Positions 18,627 through 26,845 are shown, numbered from the stretch's first letter. The stretch is 64,000 bases of DNA from Gimesia benthica (GCF_009720525.1 NZ_CP043930.1:5302501-5366500), one strand, 5' to 3'. Made by a program: numbers and translations. The notes: generated by a model not told the origin, from the letters alone.

Positions 18627-18962
18627 ATGACTAAAAAAAATGATGCGGTGTGGGTATTTCATGGAACTACGGCGCAGTTTTGCAGTGGTGTATTTTCCAC
18701 AAAAGCAAAAGCGGAGGACTTCATCGCCCAACATTAGCTTTCAGGCATTCTGACAAGATATCCTCTCGATACAGGCGTCTATGACTGGGCTATAGCGGAA
18801 GAAATTTTCAAACCTTCCAGGGATTATCAGTCCAGCCCTCGGTTTATCGGCCGCTTCACCAGCGCGAGCCAGGAACATTTCCATTACGAAATGGGAATTG
18901 AGGGAAGAGAGGGCAGCGAAGATGATCACTCTGCAGGCCGGCCAGACGTTCGAGATCAATGA
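18627..18962 (+). pseudogene. DUF7710-type gene interrupted by an in-frame amber codon
   Basis: From ATG 18627, with GGGA seven bases upstream, 36 codons end in VWVFHGTTAQFCSGVF and KAKAEDFIAQH and then a TAG at 18735-18737. The same frame continues without a break for 74 more codons to TGA at 18960-18962, and the second part carries GILTRYPLDTGVYDWA and SPRFIGRFTSASQEHFHYE. Both halves belong to one small domain that I recall as DUF7710, normally uninterrupted and about 85-95 residues. Three explanations fit: a recent nonsense mutation, a sequencing error, or stop readthrough. The second half has no own start. The end overlaps the next gene by 41 bases. Confidence 0.7.
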
Positions 18963-19287
18963 TACGCTGCTTGCAGACTTTCCCTGGCATGAGTTTACGA
19001 ACGTCGCTCGTTTTGTCATGGAGTGGCCTGCTGCACCTTATCCAGACATTGAGTTGATACTGGAATCCGATTTGGTGACGAGCCTGGTTGCCTGTCTTTC
19101 TCTGGAACAGGTCGCAGAATGCAGGCTACCGACCATGGGGATAAGGCGCTTGCAGTTTTCCTCTCTGACTGCAGAAAACGTCCGCTCGCGTCAGTGGGAG
19201 CAGGTCAATTATCACATCTTTGACGCAGATTTTGAGGAGCCGGTTCTGATGTTCAAATCGGGGCAGATTCAAATACAAACACAATAA
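18922..19287 (+). CDS. unknown protein, 121 residues
   Basis: ATG 18922 has GAGAGGG eight bases upstream and is preferred to the in-frame TTG at 18898. The protein is soluble, acidic and beta-rich, with ADFPWHEFTNVARFVMEWPAAPYPDIELI near the middle of its first half, a LSLEQVAECRLPTMG segment and VNYHIFDADFEEPVLMFKSG near the end. It has no signal peptide, membrane helix or known motif. It starts inside the tail of the amber-interrupted DUF7710-type gene in another frame, suggesting that the two were translationally coupled. It looks like a small immunity- or adaptor-type protein, but that is only an impression. Confidence 0.7.
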   Translation: MITLQAGQTFEINDTLLADFPWHEFTNVARFVMEWPAAPYPDIELILESDLVTSLVACLSLEQVAECRLPTMGIRRLQFSSLTAENVRSRQWEQVNYHIFDADFEEPVLMFKSGQIQIQTQ

Positions 19288-19293
19288 TTCCGC

Positions 19294-19857
19294 TTACTCC
19301 GCTTTCCCTTGCTGGGCAATATACGCTCTGGCCTGCTCGATGTAGCCCGGGGTTTTCAGCCCTACCTGTTTGGCTTCTGCGAGGGCGGCATCGAAGCAGA
19401 GGCCATCATCCAGTACACGATGGGCCAGCCAGATTGCTCCCACGCGGTTGGCTGATGCACAATGCAGAACCAGTGGCTGCTTCGATTTGTCGTTCAGCAG
19501 TTTGCGGCACTGGTCAAAAACCGCTGGCGTTAATGATTCCGGAGCCCGAAAGGGAATCTGCACGTAATCCAGATTCAGCATCTTCAGGTACATCGCCTCG
19601 TCCCATTTCAACTCCCGTGAAGGACGCAGGTTAACCACTGTCTTGACGCCCGCTTTCTGGATCAGATTGAAATCTTCTTCTCCCGGCTGACCTGCGAGGT
19701 AAATTTGACCACTACGGTGCAGGGGAGAGATCTGCCCCAGTTCCTCCAACTGCAGCATGCGGCACGCTGATTCTGTTTTGGAGTCACCCCAGACAGTCGT
19801 CGGGGAAGTTGCGAGGCAGAGCATCAGCAGCAGTGGAGCGGTTTGAAAGCATCGCAT
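19294..19857 (-). CDS. secreted DUF442-type CX4R phosphatase/sulfurtransferase-fold protein
   Basis: 187 residues with a signal peptide (residues 1-24, LLLMLCLATSPTTVWG). The mature domain shows SGQIYLAGQPGEEDF, KTVVNLRPSRELKWDEA and the active-site loop VLHCASANRVGAIW with the C-x4-R spacing, so it is a paralogue of the cytoplasmic protein at 12149-12598. Here Ser-Ala-Asn replaces Ser-Gly-Lys in the loop. Export puts it in the periplasm, so its substrate is probably different. Convergent with the preceding gene, only six bases between stops. Confidence 0.88.
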   Translation of the reverse strand: MRCFQTAPLLLMLCLATSPTTVWGDSKTESACRMLQLEELGQISPLHRSGQIYLAGQPGEEDFNLIQKAGVKTVVNLRPSRELKWDEAMYLKMLNLDYVQIPFRAPESLTPAVFDQCRKLLNDKSKQPLVLHCASANRVGAIWLAHRVLDDGLCFDAALAEAKQVGLKTPGYIEQARAYIAQQGKAE

Positions 19858-19932
19858 GCTTGATTCCAGTCAGGAAAACAGGTCGGATCAGACAAAGTTC
19901 AACGAATTCTAACAGAATCGGAATGCAGACAC

Positions 19933-19967
19933 AAAAAAACGCCAGTCAAGACGAGCTGACTGGCGTT
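19933..19967 (-). terminator. intrinsic terminator, minus strand
   Basis: An 11-bp perfect stem (19938-19948 with 19957-19967), 8-base loop, and seven Ts on the minus strand including two in the stem. No annotated minus-strand gene lies upstream of it, so it probably ends the candidate small RNA or an unrecognised transcript. Confidence 0.8.
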
Positions 19968-20056
19968 GAATAATTCATGCATCGAAGAGGTTCAAAAAAA
20001 GGAAAACTTATATATCCTCCTGGGAGATGACGCACGAGATAAAAACAATTTGTGTA
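19933..20056 (-). ncRNA. candidate small RNA, about 124 nt
   Basis: A promoter-like pair on the minus strand (-35 TTGACA, 17-base spacer, -10 GATATT) would start transcription near 20056, and an intrinsic terminator ends it near 19933. No frame in between has a start codon at the right distance from the internal AGGAGG (about 20016-20021). The transcript would carry a short hairpin CTCC-CA-GGAG, an internal U-rich run and the terminator hairpin. Inference only: no RNA family is recognised. Confidence 0.45.
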
Positions 20057-20061
20057 TAGTG

Positions 20062-20097
20062 AATATCGCCAGAATCGCGATTTTTGTCAAGCGATAT
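20062..20097 (-). promoter_or_regulatory. sigma70-like promoter within an inverted repeat
   Basis: Minus-strand TTGACA (20085-20090), a 17-base spacer and GATATT (20062-20067) match the housekeeping consensus at 6/6 and 4/6. The elements are flanked by a perfect 7-base inverted repeat, ATATCGC at 20063-20069 and GCGATAT at 20091-20097, which overlaps the -10 and abuts the -35, as expected of an operator. Confidence 0.55.
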
Positions 20098-20350
20098 ATA
20101 AACCGAAAATGAATTCCTTGTAAAAAATCTGATTTGACATCTGTTTATATATAAGGCAATGCTGATGCCTGGTGTTGTGCCCCTACAAAATCCATGATTC
20201 TGACGACCTTGATATCATTTCCTGCAAGGGAATAGTAAGATAAAATTGCTGTCAAATTAGCGGCAGTGAGCTCAAGCGCCATTAGTATTCTGAATACATG
20301 ATTACCGTTTTCCCGATTGCGGGACAACGTGAGGAAATGAACGGACTGTA
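20098..20350. other. AT-rich intergenic stretch
   Basis: This part is visibly more AT-rich than the flanks and includes TTTGACATCTGTTTATATATAAGG near 20134-20157. A 60-codon minus-strand frame at 20145-20327 uses a TTG start without a ribosome binding site and is not annotated as a gene. It also carries the leader of the amidotransferase gene. Confidence 0.4.
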
Positions 20351-21094
20351 ATGCTGCAACAACTACGCTACCTCCTGTTACAGGTTCGCAATTCAGACGA
20401 TCCGATGAAACAACAGGAAGTCAACTGTTTCGCCCGCTCCCTGGATGTCGACACCAGCCAGATCGCCGTCTTCGATCTGCTCGGCGGTCCACTCAGGGAA
20501 GTCGATCTCGTGTCTCATGATGTCGTCTTCATCGGCGGCAGTGGTCACTATTCCGCCGCAGGAGAAGGTCGCTGGCTGGAGATCGCCCTGGAAAGTCTGC
20601 GAGTCGTGCACGATCTCCGTAAACCCACGTTCGCTTCCTGCTGGGGATTCCAGGCAATGGCCCGCGCCATGGGAGGCCGTGTGGTCCACGATCTCAACCG
20701 AGCCGAAATCGGCGTTCATCACGTCAGTCTGACGGCTGCCGGTCAGGCTGATCCCATCTTCGGCCCCGCAGGCGATATTCTGCAAGGTCTGATGGGGCAT
20801 GAAGATACGGTCGTTGAACTTCCGCCGGGAACCGAACTGCTGGCCTCGACAGATCGCGTGGAAAATCAGGCGTATCGTTTTATCGATCGCCCCATTTACT
20901 GCACTCAGTTCCATCCCGAACTCGACCGGGAATCGTTCCTGGGCCGCCTCAATACCTACCCCGAATATGTCGAAAAAATCGCCGGCCTCTCCCTCGACGA
21001 GTTCCGCCACTCGATTCACGATACACCCGAAACCATGGCTCTGTTAAAACGTTTCGTGCAGGAGATCGCCCCCCGGCATCTGAACCAGACCTGA
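20351..21094 (+). CDS. class I glutamine amidotransferase (GATase) family protein
   Basis: 247 residues. Class I GATase features are a nucleophile elbow FASCWGFQAMA with Cys97 and a TQFHPEL motif with His188 and Glu190, so the Cys-His-Glu triad is complete. VFIGGSGHYSAAGEG near residue 58 is the oxyanion-strand loop. It resembles stand-alone GMP-synthase-like amidotransferases, which release ammonia from glutamine or cleave gamma-glutamyl amides. The partner synthetase domain is not in the window. The glycosyltransferase starts 37 bases downstream, suggesting one transcript. No strong ribosome binding site precedes ATG 20351. Confidence 0.88.
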   Translation: MLQQLRYLLLQVRNSDDPMKQQEVNCFARSLDVDTSQIAVFDLLGGPLREVDLVSHDVVFIGGSGHYSAAGEGRWLEIALESLRVVHDLRKPTFASCWGFQAMARAMGGRVVHDLNRAEIGVHHVSLTAAGQADPIFGPAGDILQGLMGHEDTVVELPPGTELLASTDRVENQAYRFIDRPIYCTQFHPELDRESFLGRLNTYPEYVEKIAGLSLDEFRHSIHDTPETMALLKRFVQEIAPRHLNQT

Positions 21095-21131
21095 TCCTCT
21101 TCCCGCCCGTAAATACTCAGGTATACCGTTT

Positions 21132-22463
21132 ATGACCCCACCGCCAGACAAGAAACTGCATGTCGCCATCATCACCTCCGGAGGAGCAGGGATGTTCTGT
21201 GGCGCATGCATGCACGACAACACCTGGACCAAAGCCATGATGCTGCAGGGGGCTGAAGCAACCCTCGTCCCCACCTACACTCCCATTCGCGTCGACGAAG
21301 AAAACATGACTGGATCACCGGTCTTCCTGGGAGGCATCAACGTCTATCTGAATTATCGCTCCCGCATCTGGCGTGCTCTGCCCCGCTTCCTCAAGCACTG
21401 GCTGGATACACCCTGGATCATTAATTTCGCGACCAGCTTCGGCGTCAGTAACGACGCCCATGAACTGGGGGCTCTGACCGTCAATCTGCTGGAAGGAGAT
21501 CAGGGAGCCGAAGGAGTCGAAATTGAAGAACTCGCCCGATTTCTGGGAGAGACGCTCAAACCCGATGTCATCTGCCTCAGCAACGCCCTGCTCTCGGGGA
21601 CCATCAAAGCCATTAAGCAGCATTTCAAGGGACCTCTGTTCTGCATTCTCCAGGGGGATGATGTCTTTCTGGAAGAACTCGGAGAACCTTACCGCAGTCG
21701 TTCGCTGGAACTGATCCGCTCGAACGTGCAACAGCTGGACGGCGTTCTCGTACACAGCGATTACTACCGCGATTTCATGTCTGCTTACCTGGACGTGCCC
21801 GTCGACCATTTCCACAAAGTCCTGCTCGGCATCAATCTGGATGGCTATGACGGCACGCCGGAGACCAGCGTCGACGAGCCTTTCACCATCGGTTTCTTTG
21901 CCCGCATCTGTAAAGAAAAAGGTCTGCAAAACGCCGTCGAAGCCTTCAAGATCTTCCACGAACGACACCCCGACAGCCGCCTGCTGGTGGGGGGCTTCCT
22001 GGGTAAAGAAAACGAAGCCTGGTTCAAGGAGACCACCGCGCCCCTGGATGAACTTCAGGATGCCTACCGTTACTGGGGCAGCCCCGCTTCGCACGAGGAA
22101 AAAGTCGACTTCTACAAAAGCCTCTCCGTCCTCTCCGTGCCGACCGACTACCAGGAACCCAAGGGGATCTTCGTGCTGGAAGCTTTGGCGAACGGCGTCC
22201 CCGTCGTCCAGCCCGCCCATGGTGCCTTTCCGGAATTGATCGAACAGATCGCCGGCGGACTGCTCGTGCCCCCGGGCGATACCCTGGCACTCGTCGAAGC
22301 CTGGGAACGTCTGTACCAGGACAAGGATTACCGTAAACAACTGGCACAACAGGGGTACGAACGCGTCCGCCAGTACTTCAACTCCGAGCTGATGGCCACC
22401 GAAAGCCTGCAGTTTTTCCGCGATCGCCTCGCCGCTGTAACTCCCGCCGAGAACCCGCGCTAA
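21132..22463 (+). CDS. GT4-type glycosyltransferase with N-terminal Cys motif
   Basis: 443 residues with two Rossmann-like halves. The N-terminal strand is VAIITSGGAGMFCGACMHDN, a variant with a C-x-x-C pair at about residues 24-27 that recurs in a branch of GT4 enzymes. The C-terminal half has IGFFARICKEKGLQNAVEAF, the YKSLSVLSVPTDYQEPKGIFVLEALANGVPVV stretch with the Glu-x7-Glu pattern, and GLLVPPGDTLAL, all usual for retaining GT4 donors-binding domains. A nucleotide sugar is presumably moved onto an unknown acceptor. Probably co-transcribed with the amidotransferase. Confidence 0.9.
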   Translation: MTPPPDKKLHVAIITSGGAGMFCGACMHDNTWTKAMMLQGAEATLVPTYTPIRVDEENMTGSPVFLGGINVYLNYRSRIWRALPRFLKHWLDTPWIINFATSFGVSNDAHELGALTVNLLEGDQGAEGVEIEELARFLGETLKPDVICLSNALLSGTIKAIKQHFKGPLFCILQGDDVFLEELGEPYRSRSLELIRSNVQQLDGVLVHSDYYRDFMSAYLDVPVDHFHKVLLGINLDGYDGTPETSVDEPFTIGFFARICKEKGLQNAVEAFKIFHERHPDSRLLVGGFLGKENEAWFKETTAPLDELQDAYRYWGSPASHEEKVDFYKSLSVLSVPTDYQEPKGIFVLEALANGVPVVQPAHGAFPELIEQIAGGLLVPPGDTLALVEAWERLYQDKDYRKQLAQQGYERVRQYFNSELMATESLQFFRDRLAAVTPAENPR

Positions 22464-22613
22464 TTGCCCGCTGGCTGCTGAATGACCCGCCGTCCTGCTT
22501 AACAATTTCCCCGGATTCCGCTATGGTATAGCCTCTGACGGAAATCGTGCGGAACGGGCTCACGACCCGCTCCATCATATATAAACATAAGAATATAAGG
22601 TTTGAGTATTTCA

Positions 22614-23822
22614 ATGGCTGATTTGCATGCGTTAATGAAAAAACTGCAGAAGAAAAATGATTCCAAGATCGTCCTGCTCGTCTCTGACGGACTGGGCGGA
22701 CTCCCCCTGGAACCGGGCGGAAAAACCGAACTGGAAACAGCCAACACCCCCAACCTCGACGAACTGGCCAAAAACGGAACCCTGGGACGCAGCATTCCCG
22801 TGCTCCCCGGCATCACTCCCGGGAGTGGCCCCGGTCACCTTGGACTGTTCGGCTACGATCCGCTGCAGTTCAACATCGGTCGCGGTGTACTCGAAGCTCT
22901 GGGCATCGATTTTGAACTCGGTCCCGATGACGTCGCCATCCGTGGCAACTTCTGTACGCTCGACGATGATGGCAACATCACCGACCGTCGTGCCGGCCGC
23001 ATCGCCAGCGATATCGGCGTTGAACTCTGCAAGAAACTCGATCAGATCGAAATCCCCGGCGTCGAAGTTTTCGTCCGTCCCGTGAAAGAATACCGTCTGG
23101 TGATCGTGCTGCGGGCCAAAGGCCTGGGCGGCGACATCAAGGATACCGATCCTCAGAAAACCGGCGTACCTCCTCTCGAACCGGTCGGACAGAACGAAGC
23201 CTCTCAGAAGACCGCCGAGATCTGTAAGGAATTCCTGAGGCAGGCTGGCGAGATCCTCAAAGACGATCGTCCTGCCAACCTGCTCACCATGCGGGGCATC
23301 GCCAAGATGCCGGAGATCCCCACCTTCGAAGAAGTCTACGGCACTCGTGCCGCTGCCATCGCCGTCTATCCGATGTACCGTGGACTGGCCCGCCTGGTCA
23401 GCATGGACGTCAAAGATGCCGGCCAGACCCTTGAATCGCAGATGGACTGCCTCGAAAAGATCTGGGACGATTACGACTTCTTCTTCGTGCACTACAAGTA
23501 CACCGACTCCACCGGCGAAGATGGTAACTTCGCTGCCAAGGTCGCCAAGACCGAAGAAGTCGATTCCTGCATCCCCCGCATCAAGGCACTCAAGCCCGAT
23601 GTGCTCATCGTCACCGGCGACCACAGTACACCGTCCAAAATGAAATCGCACAGCTGGCACCCCGTACCCGTGCTGCTGTCTGCGGAAAACGCCCGCTTCG
23701 ACGGCTGCCAGAGTTTCGGTGAATCTGAGTGCATCAAAGGTGGACTGGGACAGTTCGAAGCCAAGTACCTGATGTCCATGGCGATGGCGCACGCCGGTCG
23801 CCTGGAAAAATATGGTGCCTGA
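22614..23822 (+). CDS. apgM: 2,3-bisphosphoglycerate-independent phosphoglycerate mutase, archaeal type
   Basis: 402 residues from ATG 22614; an upstream TTG at 22602 is less likely. The alkaline phosphatase-superfamily start is KIVLLVSDGLGGLP with the metal-binding Asp, then ELETANTPNLDELAKNG and a catalytic-Ser region PGSGPGHLGLFGYDP. DDYDFFFVHYKYTDSTGEDGN and VTGDHSTPSKMKSHSWHPVPVLL give the remaining metal ligands. This is the ApgM branch, shorter than the ~510-residue GpmI. It interconverts 3- and 2-phosphoglycerate in glycolysis and gluconeogenesis. It is followed by a strong terminator. Confidence 0.93.
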   Translation: MADLHALMKKLQKKNDSKIVLLVSDGLGGLPLEPGGKTELETANTPNLDELAKNGTLGRSIPVLPGITPGSGPGHLGLFGYDPLQFNIGRGVLEALGIDFELGPDDVAIRGNFCTLDDDGNITDRRAGRIASDIGVELCKKLDQIEIPGVEVFVRPVKEYRLVIVLRAKGLGGDIKDTDPQKTGVPPLEPVGQNEASQKTAEICKEFLRQAGEILKDDRPANLLTMRGIAKMPEIPTFEEVYGTRAAAIAVYPMYRGLARLVSMDVKDAGQTLESQMDCLEKIWDDYDFFFVHYKYTDSTGEDGNFAAKVAKTEEVDSCIPRIKALKPDVLIVTGDHSTPSKMKSHSWHPVPVLLSAENARFDGCQSFGESECIKGGLGQFEAKYLMSMAMAHAGRLEKYGA

Positions 23823-23853
23823 TCCCAGCCGGAATCAGTAAAACCAGACCCTC

Positions 23854-23892
23854 AAAGGATGCCCCTTCTGCGGAAGGCGGCATCCTTTTTCG
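23854..23892 (+). terminator. intrinsic terminator, apgM
   Basis: A long stem AAAGGATGCC...GGCATCCTTT encloses an inner CCTTC/GAAGG helix and is followed by TTTTTCG. It lies 32 bases after the apgM stop. Confidence 0.85.
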
Positions 23893-24069
23893 TTATATTC
23901 GTTGTGACTGGAGTGTAAAATGGACTGCAGTCGCCGATCGACAGGAAAGATCAAGGAAACCAGATGATTTTGATCGATCCTGCTAATAAACACGTTTGTT
24001 AGACAGGGACTGTGCGCCAGGTCGGACACAGAACAGGGACCAAACTATCTTCAACTCCGGGTGTCATTG

Positions 24070-24726
24070 ATGTCGCAGTACTTAAGCCAGCTTTCAGGAC
24101 TCTCCACCTTCATCATTATTCTGGCCTGTGGAGCACACCTGTTCTTCTTTTTCGTACTCTGGGTCTGGTCCCGCCGCGACCTGCGAGGCATCGCTTCATC
24201 CCTGGATGACTTCACCCGTGGCCTCAAGCACCGCAGCCTGCTCGATTCTACCGGTCACCTCTCCGATCAGATCGAAGCCTTTCTCGCAGACGTCAACGAA
24301 ACCATTGAACCAGGCGCCAACCCGGCCGACCGCAAGGTGCTCTCCGAACGCGTGCATATTCTCGATGAAAAACGCCGCTATCTTAATTCCCACTTCTTCG
24401 AGACCTGCTACAACATCTGTCGCACGATGATCGAAGCCTACCCCCTCGCCGGGGTCCTGGGGACGATCCTCGCCATGGGCGCGGCTCTGCAGGCAAATAC
24501 CGGTGCCGAAAACGGCTCCGCCATCAGTTCCATCGTCAGTCACTTCGGCGATGCCATCTGGTCCACATTCGCCGGTCTGGCTGCTGCCATTCTGCTGATG
24601 TTTATCAACAGTATCCTCGAAACCTCGTTTCTCGGTCTGGTCGAAAACCGGCAGCATGTCCGCGATACCGTAGTCTGCGCCAAACGGGAGCTGGCATTCG
24701 CAGAGGGGAGTGCCGCGAAATCATGA
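24070..24726 (+). CDS. MotA/TolQ/ExbB-type proton channel protein
   Basis: 218 residues from ATG 24070 (in-frame GTG at 24061 is an alternative; neither has a good ribosome binding site). Three membrane helices are predicted: about 13-35, then a long cytoplasmic loop with FLADVNETIEPGANPADRK, then 118-140 and 160-185. EAYPLAGVLGTILAMGAAL in helix 2 and HFGDAIWSTFAGLAAAILLMFIN in helix 3 carry the Pro and Thr/Ala pattern of the MotA/TolQ/ExbB proton channel domain. The next gene starts inside this one by four bases (ATGA) and encodes the TolR-like partner. Together they should form a proton-driven membrane motor. Confidence 0.85.
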   Translation: MSQYLSQLSGLSTFIIILACGAHLFFFFVLWVWSRRDLRGIASSLDDFTRGLKHRSLLDSTGHLSDQIEAFLADVNETIEPGANPADRKVLSERVHILDEKRRYLNSHFFETCYNICRTMIEAYPLAGVLGTILAMGAALQANTGAENGSAISSIVSHFGDAIWSTFAGLAAAILLMFINSILETSFLGLVENRQHVRDTVVCAKRELAFAEGSAAKS

Positions 24727-25619
24727 TCAGCCGCCGTCGCTTAACCTTCCAGCTCACACCCCTGCTCGACCTGCTCCTGATTGTCATCTTTGCGCAATTC
24801 ATGGACACGCAGGAGACGACCGCCCGCATCGAACAACGCGCCGAGACCAAAGTCACACAGGCGGAAGAACAACTCACACATCTGCAGCAACTCCAGGCAT
24901 CGGAGGCGGAGCGGTTAAAACAACTCTCCGCAGAGAAAACCAAAGCACTCGAGGCGATCGAGAAAGCCCGGGAAGCCAATGCCGTCACGCAGGAAAGCAT
25001 GAGGTTGCTGCAGCAGCAGTCAGAAAAAACGCAGATGGAACAGTCCGAGCAGATCGAACGCCTGCGTGATCAGCGCGACCGGGTCGGCGAACTCGTACAA
25101 CAGTTGTTCCAGCTACCGGAAGACACGCTGGATCCGCTGCTGAAATCCAAGGGGACTCCCGATTCCCCGGAAACCCGCGAACAACGGGAACGCGTCAGAA
25201 AACAGCTCAAGGAACTGGCCGAGGCTCGCGGCGAAGATGTCGTGCGGCACTTCCTGACCTACGACGAACTCACCAAACGCAGCGACATCTGGGATCTCTA
25301 TCTGACCGAGAATGGCGTCTTTGAACTGCAGATTGGTGACAAGTCAGCCAGTTTCCGGGCGGAATCGCAGGCAGAGTTCGTCGATCGCTTTTATGCTGTC
25401 TACAAAACGACCCCGCAGCCTAAGAGCCTGGTGATCATTCTCTTCTCTTACGGCGATGCCAAAGCCTCCGTTCGTTTCGCCGCCACACAGGGACTCCCCC
25501 TGGTCGCAGAACGGATGCGGACCGACAGCAGTGGTCGCACCCGCTTCGAATACGCGGTGATGGGCTTTGTGCCGCAGCCGACTGCTACAACGAAGCAACC
25601 GCCGGCCGAGTCCCGTTAA
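24723..25619 (+). CDS. TolR/ExbD/MotB-like motor partner with coiled coil and unknown C-terminal domain
   Basis: 298 residues, overlapping the channel gene by ATGA. The single N-terminal helix [20 protein letters not shown] carries Asp16, in the position of the proton-carrying Asp of TolR, ExbD and MotB. Residues 35-120 are a long Gln/Glu-rich coiled coil ([21 protein letters not shown] and similar heptads). The C-terminal domain (about 140-290; [43 protein letters not shown]) is not an OmpA-type peptidoglycan domain that I can recognise. The pair is convergent with kbl, overlapping its stop by four bases. Confidence 0.8.
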   Translation: MISRRRLTFQLTPLLDLLLIVIFAQFMDTQETTARIEQRAETKVTQAEEQLTHLQQLQASEAERLKQLSAEKTKALEAIEKAREANAVTQESMRLLQQQSEKTQMEQSEQIERLRDQRDRVGELVQQLFQLPEDTLDPLLKSKGTPDSPETREQRERVRKQLKELAEARGEDVVRHFLTYDELTKRSDIWDLYLTENGVFELQIGDKSASFRAESQAEFVDRFYAVYKTTPQPKSLVIILFSYGDAKASVRFAATQGLPLVAERMRTDSSGRTRFEYAVMGFVPQPTATTKQPPAESR

Positions 25620-26800
25620 ATTCCCAGCTCTTCGCGGACCTCTTTGAATTTCTCGATCGCGAAATCGAGGTCTTCAATCGAGTGCGCCGCGGAAATCTGG
25701 GTCCGAATGCGCGCCTTACCCTGTGGCACGACGGGATACGAGAACCCGATCACGTAGATCCCCTTCTGCAGTAATGCGTCGGCAACCTGGGCCGCCAGCG
25801 ACGCATCACCCAGCATGATGGGCACAATCGGATGCTCGCCTGGCAGCACATCAAAGCCGACCTGTGAGATTCCCGCGCGGAAATGTTTCGTGTTCGCTTC
25901 CAGCTTGTCGCGGAGTTCCGTCGAAGCGGTCAGCAGGTCGATGGCTTTGATCGACGCAGCCACAATCGGCGGTGCGACGGAATTAGAGAACAGATACGGA
26001 CGCGATCGCTGCCGCAGCAGATCGATCACTTCCTTGCGACCACTGGTGTAACCACCGCTGGCACCACCGAGTGCCTTGCCCAGCGTTCCCGTCAGAATGT
26101 CAATTCGCTCCATCACGTCGTGGAATTCATGCGTCCCTTTGCCGTGGGCTCCCATGAAACCGACCGCATGCGAATCGTCGACCATCACCAGCGCATCATA
26201 TTTATCCGCCAGATCACAGATCGCCGGCAGATTCGCAATGTAGCCGTCCATTGAAAACACACCATCGGTGGCAATCAGGCGGAAGCGGGCCGACTCAGCC
26301 GCCTTGAGTTGTTCTTCCAGGTCCTGCATATTGTTGTTCTTGTAGCGGAACCGCTGCGCTTTGCAGAGCCGCACGCCGTCAATGATGCTCGCATGGTTCA
26401 ACTCATCCGAAATGATCGCATCCTCTTTCGTGAGCAGTGTCTCAAACAGCCCGCCGTTGGCATCGAAGCACGAAGTATACAGGATCGTATCTTCAGTCCC
26501 CAGGAACGTACTCAGTTTCTGCTCCAGGTCCTTGTGTATCGACTGGGTCCCACAGATGAACCGGACCGAGGACAAACCGTAACCCCACTGATCCAGACCC
26601 TCGTGGGCAGCTGCAATCACCTCCGGATGTTCGGCCAGTCCGAGATAATTGTTCGCGCACATATTCAATACCGGCTCACCGGCTGCCACGCGAATGTGTG
26701 CATCCTGCGGCGTGGTGATGATCCGCTCCGACTTATACAGACCGGCGTCCTTGATTTCTGCGAGCGTCTTTTCCAGTTCCTGTTTGATCGATCCGTACAT
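25616..26800 (-). CDS. kbl: glycine C-acetyltransferase (2-amino-3-ketobutyrate CoA ligase)
   Basis: 394 residues. Alpha-oxoamine synthase motifs are complete: [15 protein letters not shown] near residue 47, [17 protein letters not shown] near 135, [16 protein letters not shown] near 175, and [15 protein letters not shown] near 210. The PLP Lys lies in [14 protein letters not shown] near 245. It splits 2-amino-3-ketobutyrate with CoA to glycine and acetyl-CoA, the second step of threonine degradation. It follows tdh by 45 bases on the same strand, so the two form an operon. Confidence 0.95.
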   Translation of the reverse strand: MYGSIKQELEKTLAEIKDAGLYKSERIITTPQDAHIRVAAGEPVLNMCANNYLGLAEHPEVIAAAHEGLDQWGYGLSSVRFICGTQSIHKDLEQKLSTFLGTEDTILYTSCFDANGGLFETLLTKEDAIISDELNHASIIDGVRLCKAQRFRYKNNNMQDLEEQLKAAESARFRLIATDGVFSMDGYIANLPAICDLADKYDALVMVDDSHAVGFMGAHGKGTHEFHDVMERIDILTGTLGKALGGASGGYTSGRKEVIDLLRQRSRPYLFSNSVAPPIVAASIKAIDLLTASTELRDKLEANTKHFRAGISQVGFDVLPGEHPIVPIMLGDASLAAQVADALLQKGIYVIGFSYPVVPQGKARIRTQISAAHSIEDLDFAIEKFKEVREELGI

Positions 26801-26845
26801 GGGATTTATCCTGCTAAAGTTTGTGGCGTCGTGACGTATTCTGTC

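Noticed and set aside
21315..22505. 396-codon minus-strand frame opposite the GT4 gene
   Set aside because: Antisense shadow caused by third-position codon bias; the plus-strand protein has clear GT4 motifs.
22632..23792. 386-codon minus-strand frame opposite apgM
   Set aside because: Antisense shadow; apgM on the plus strand has full motifs and a terminator.
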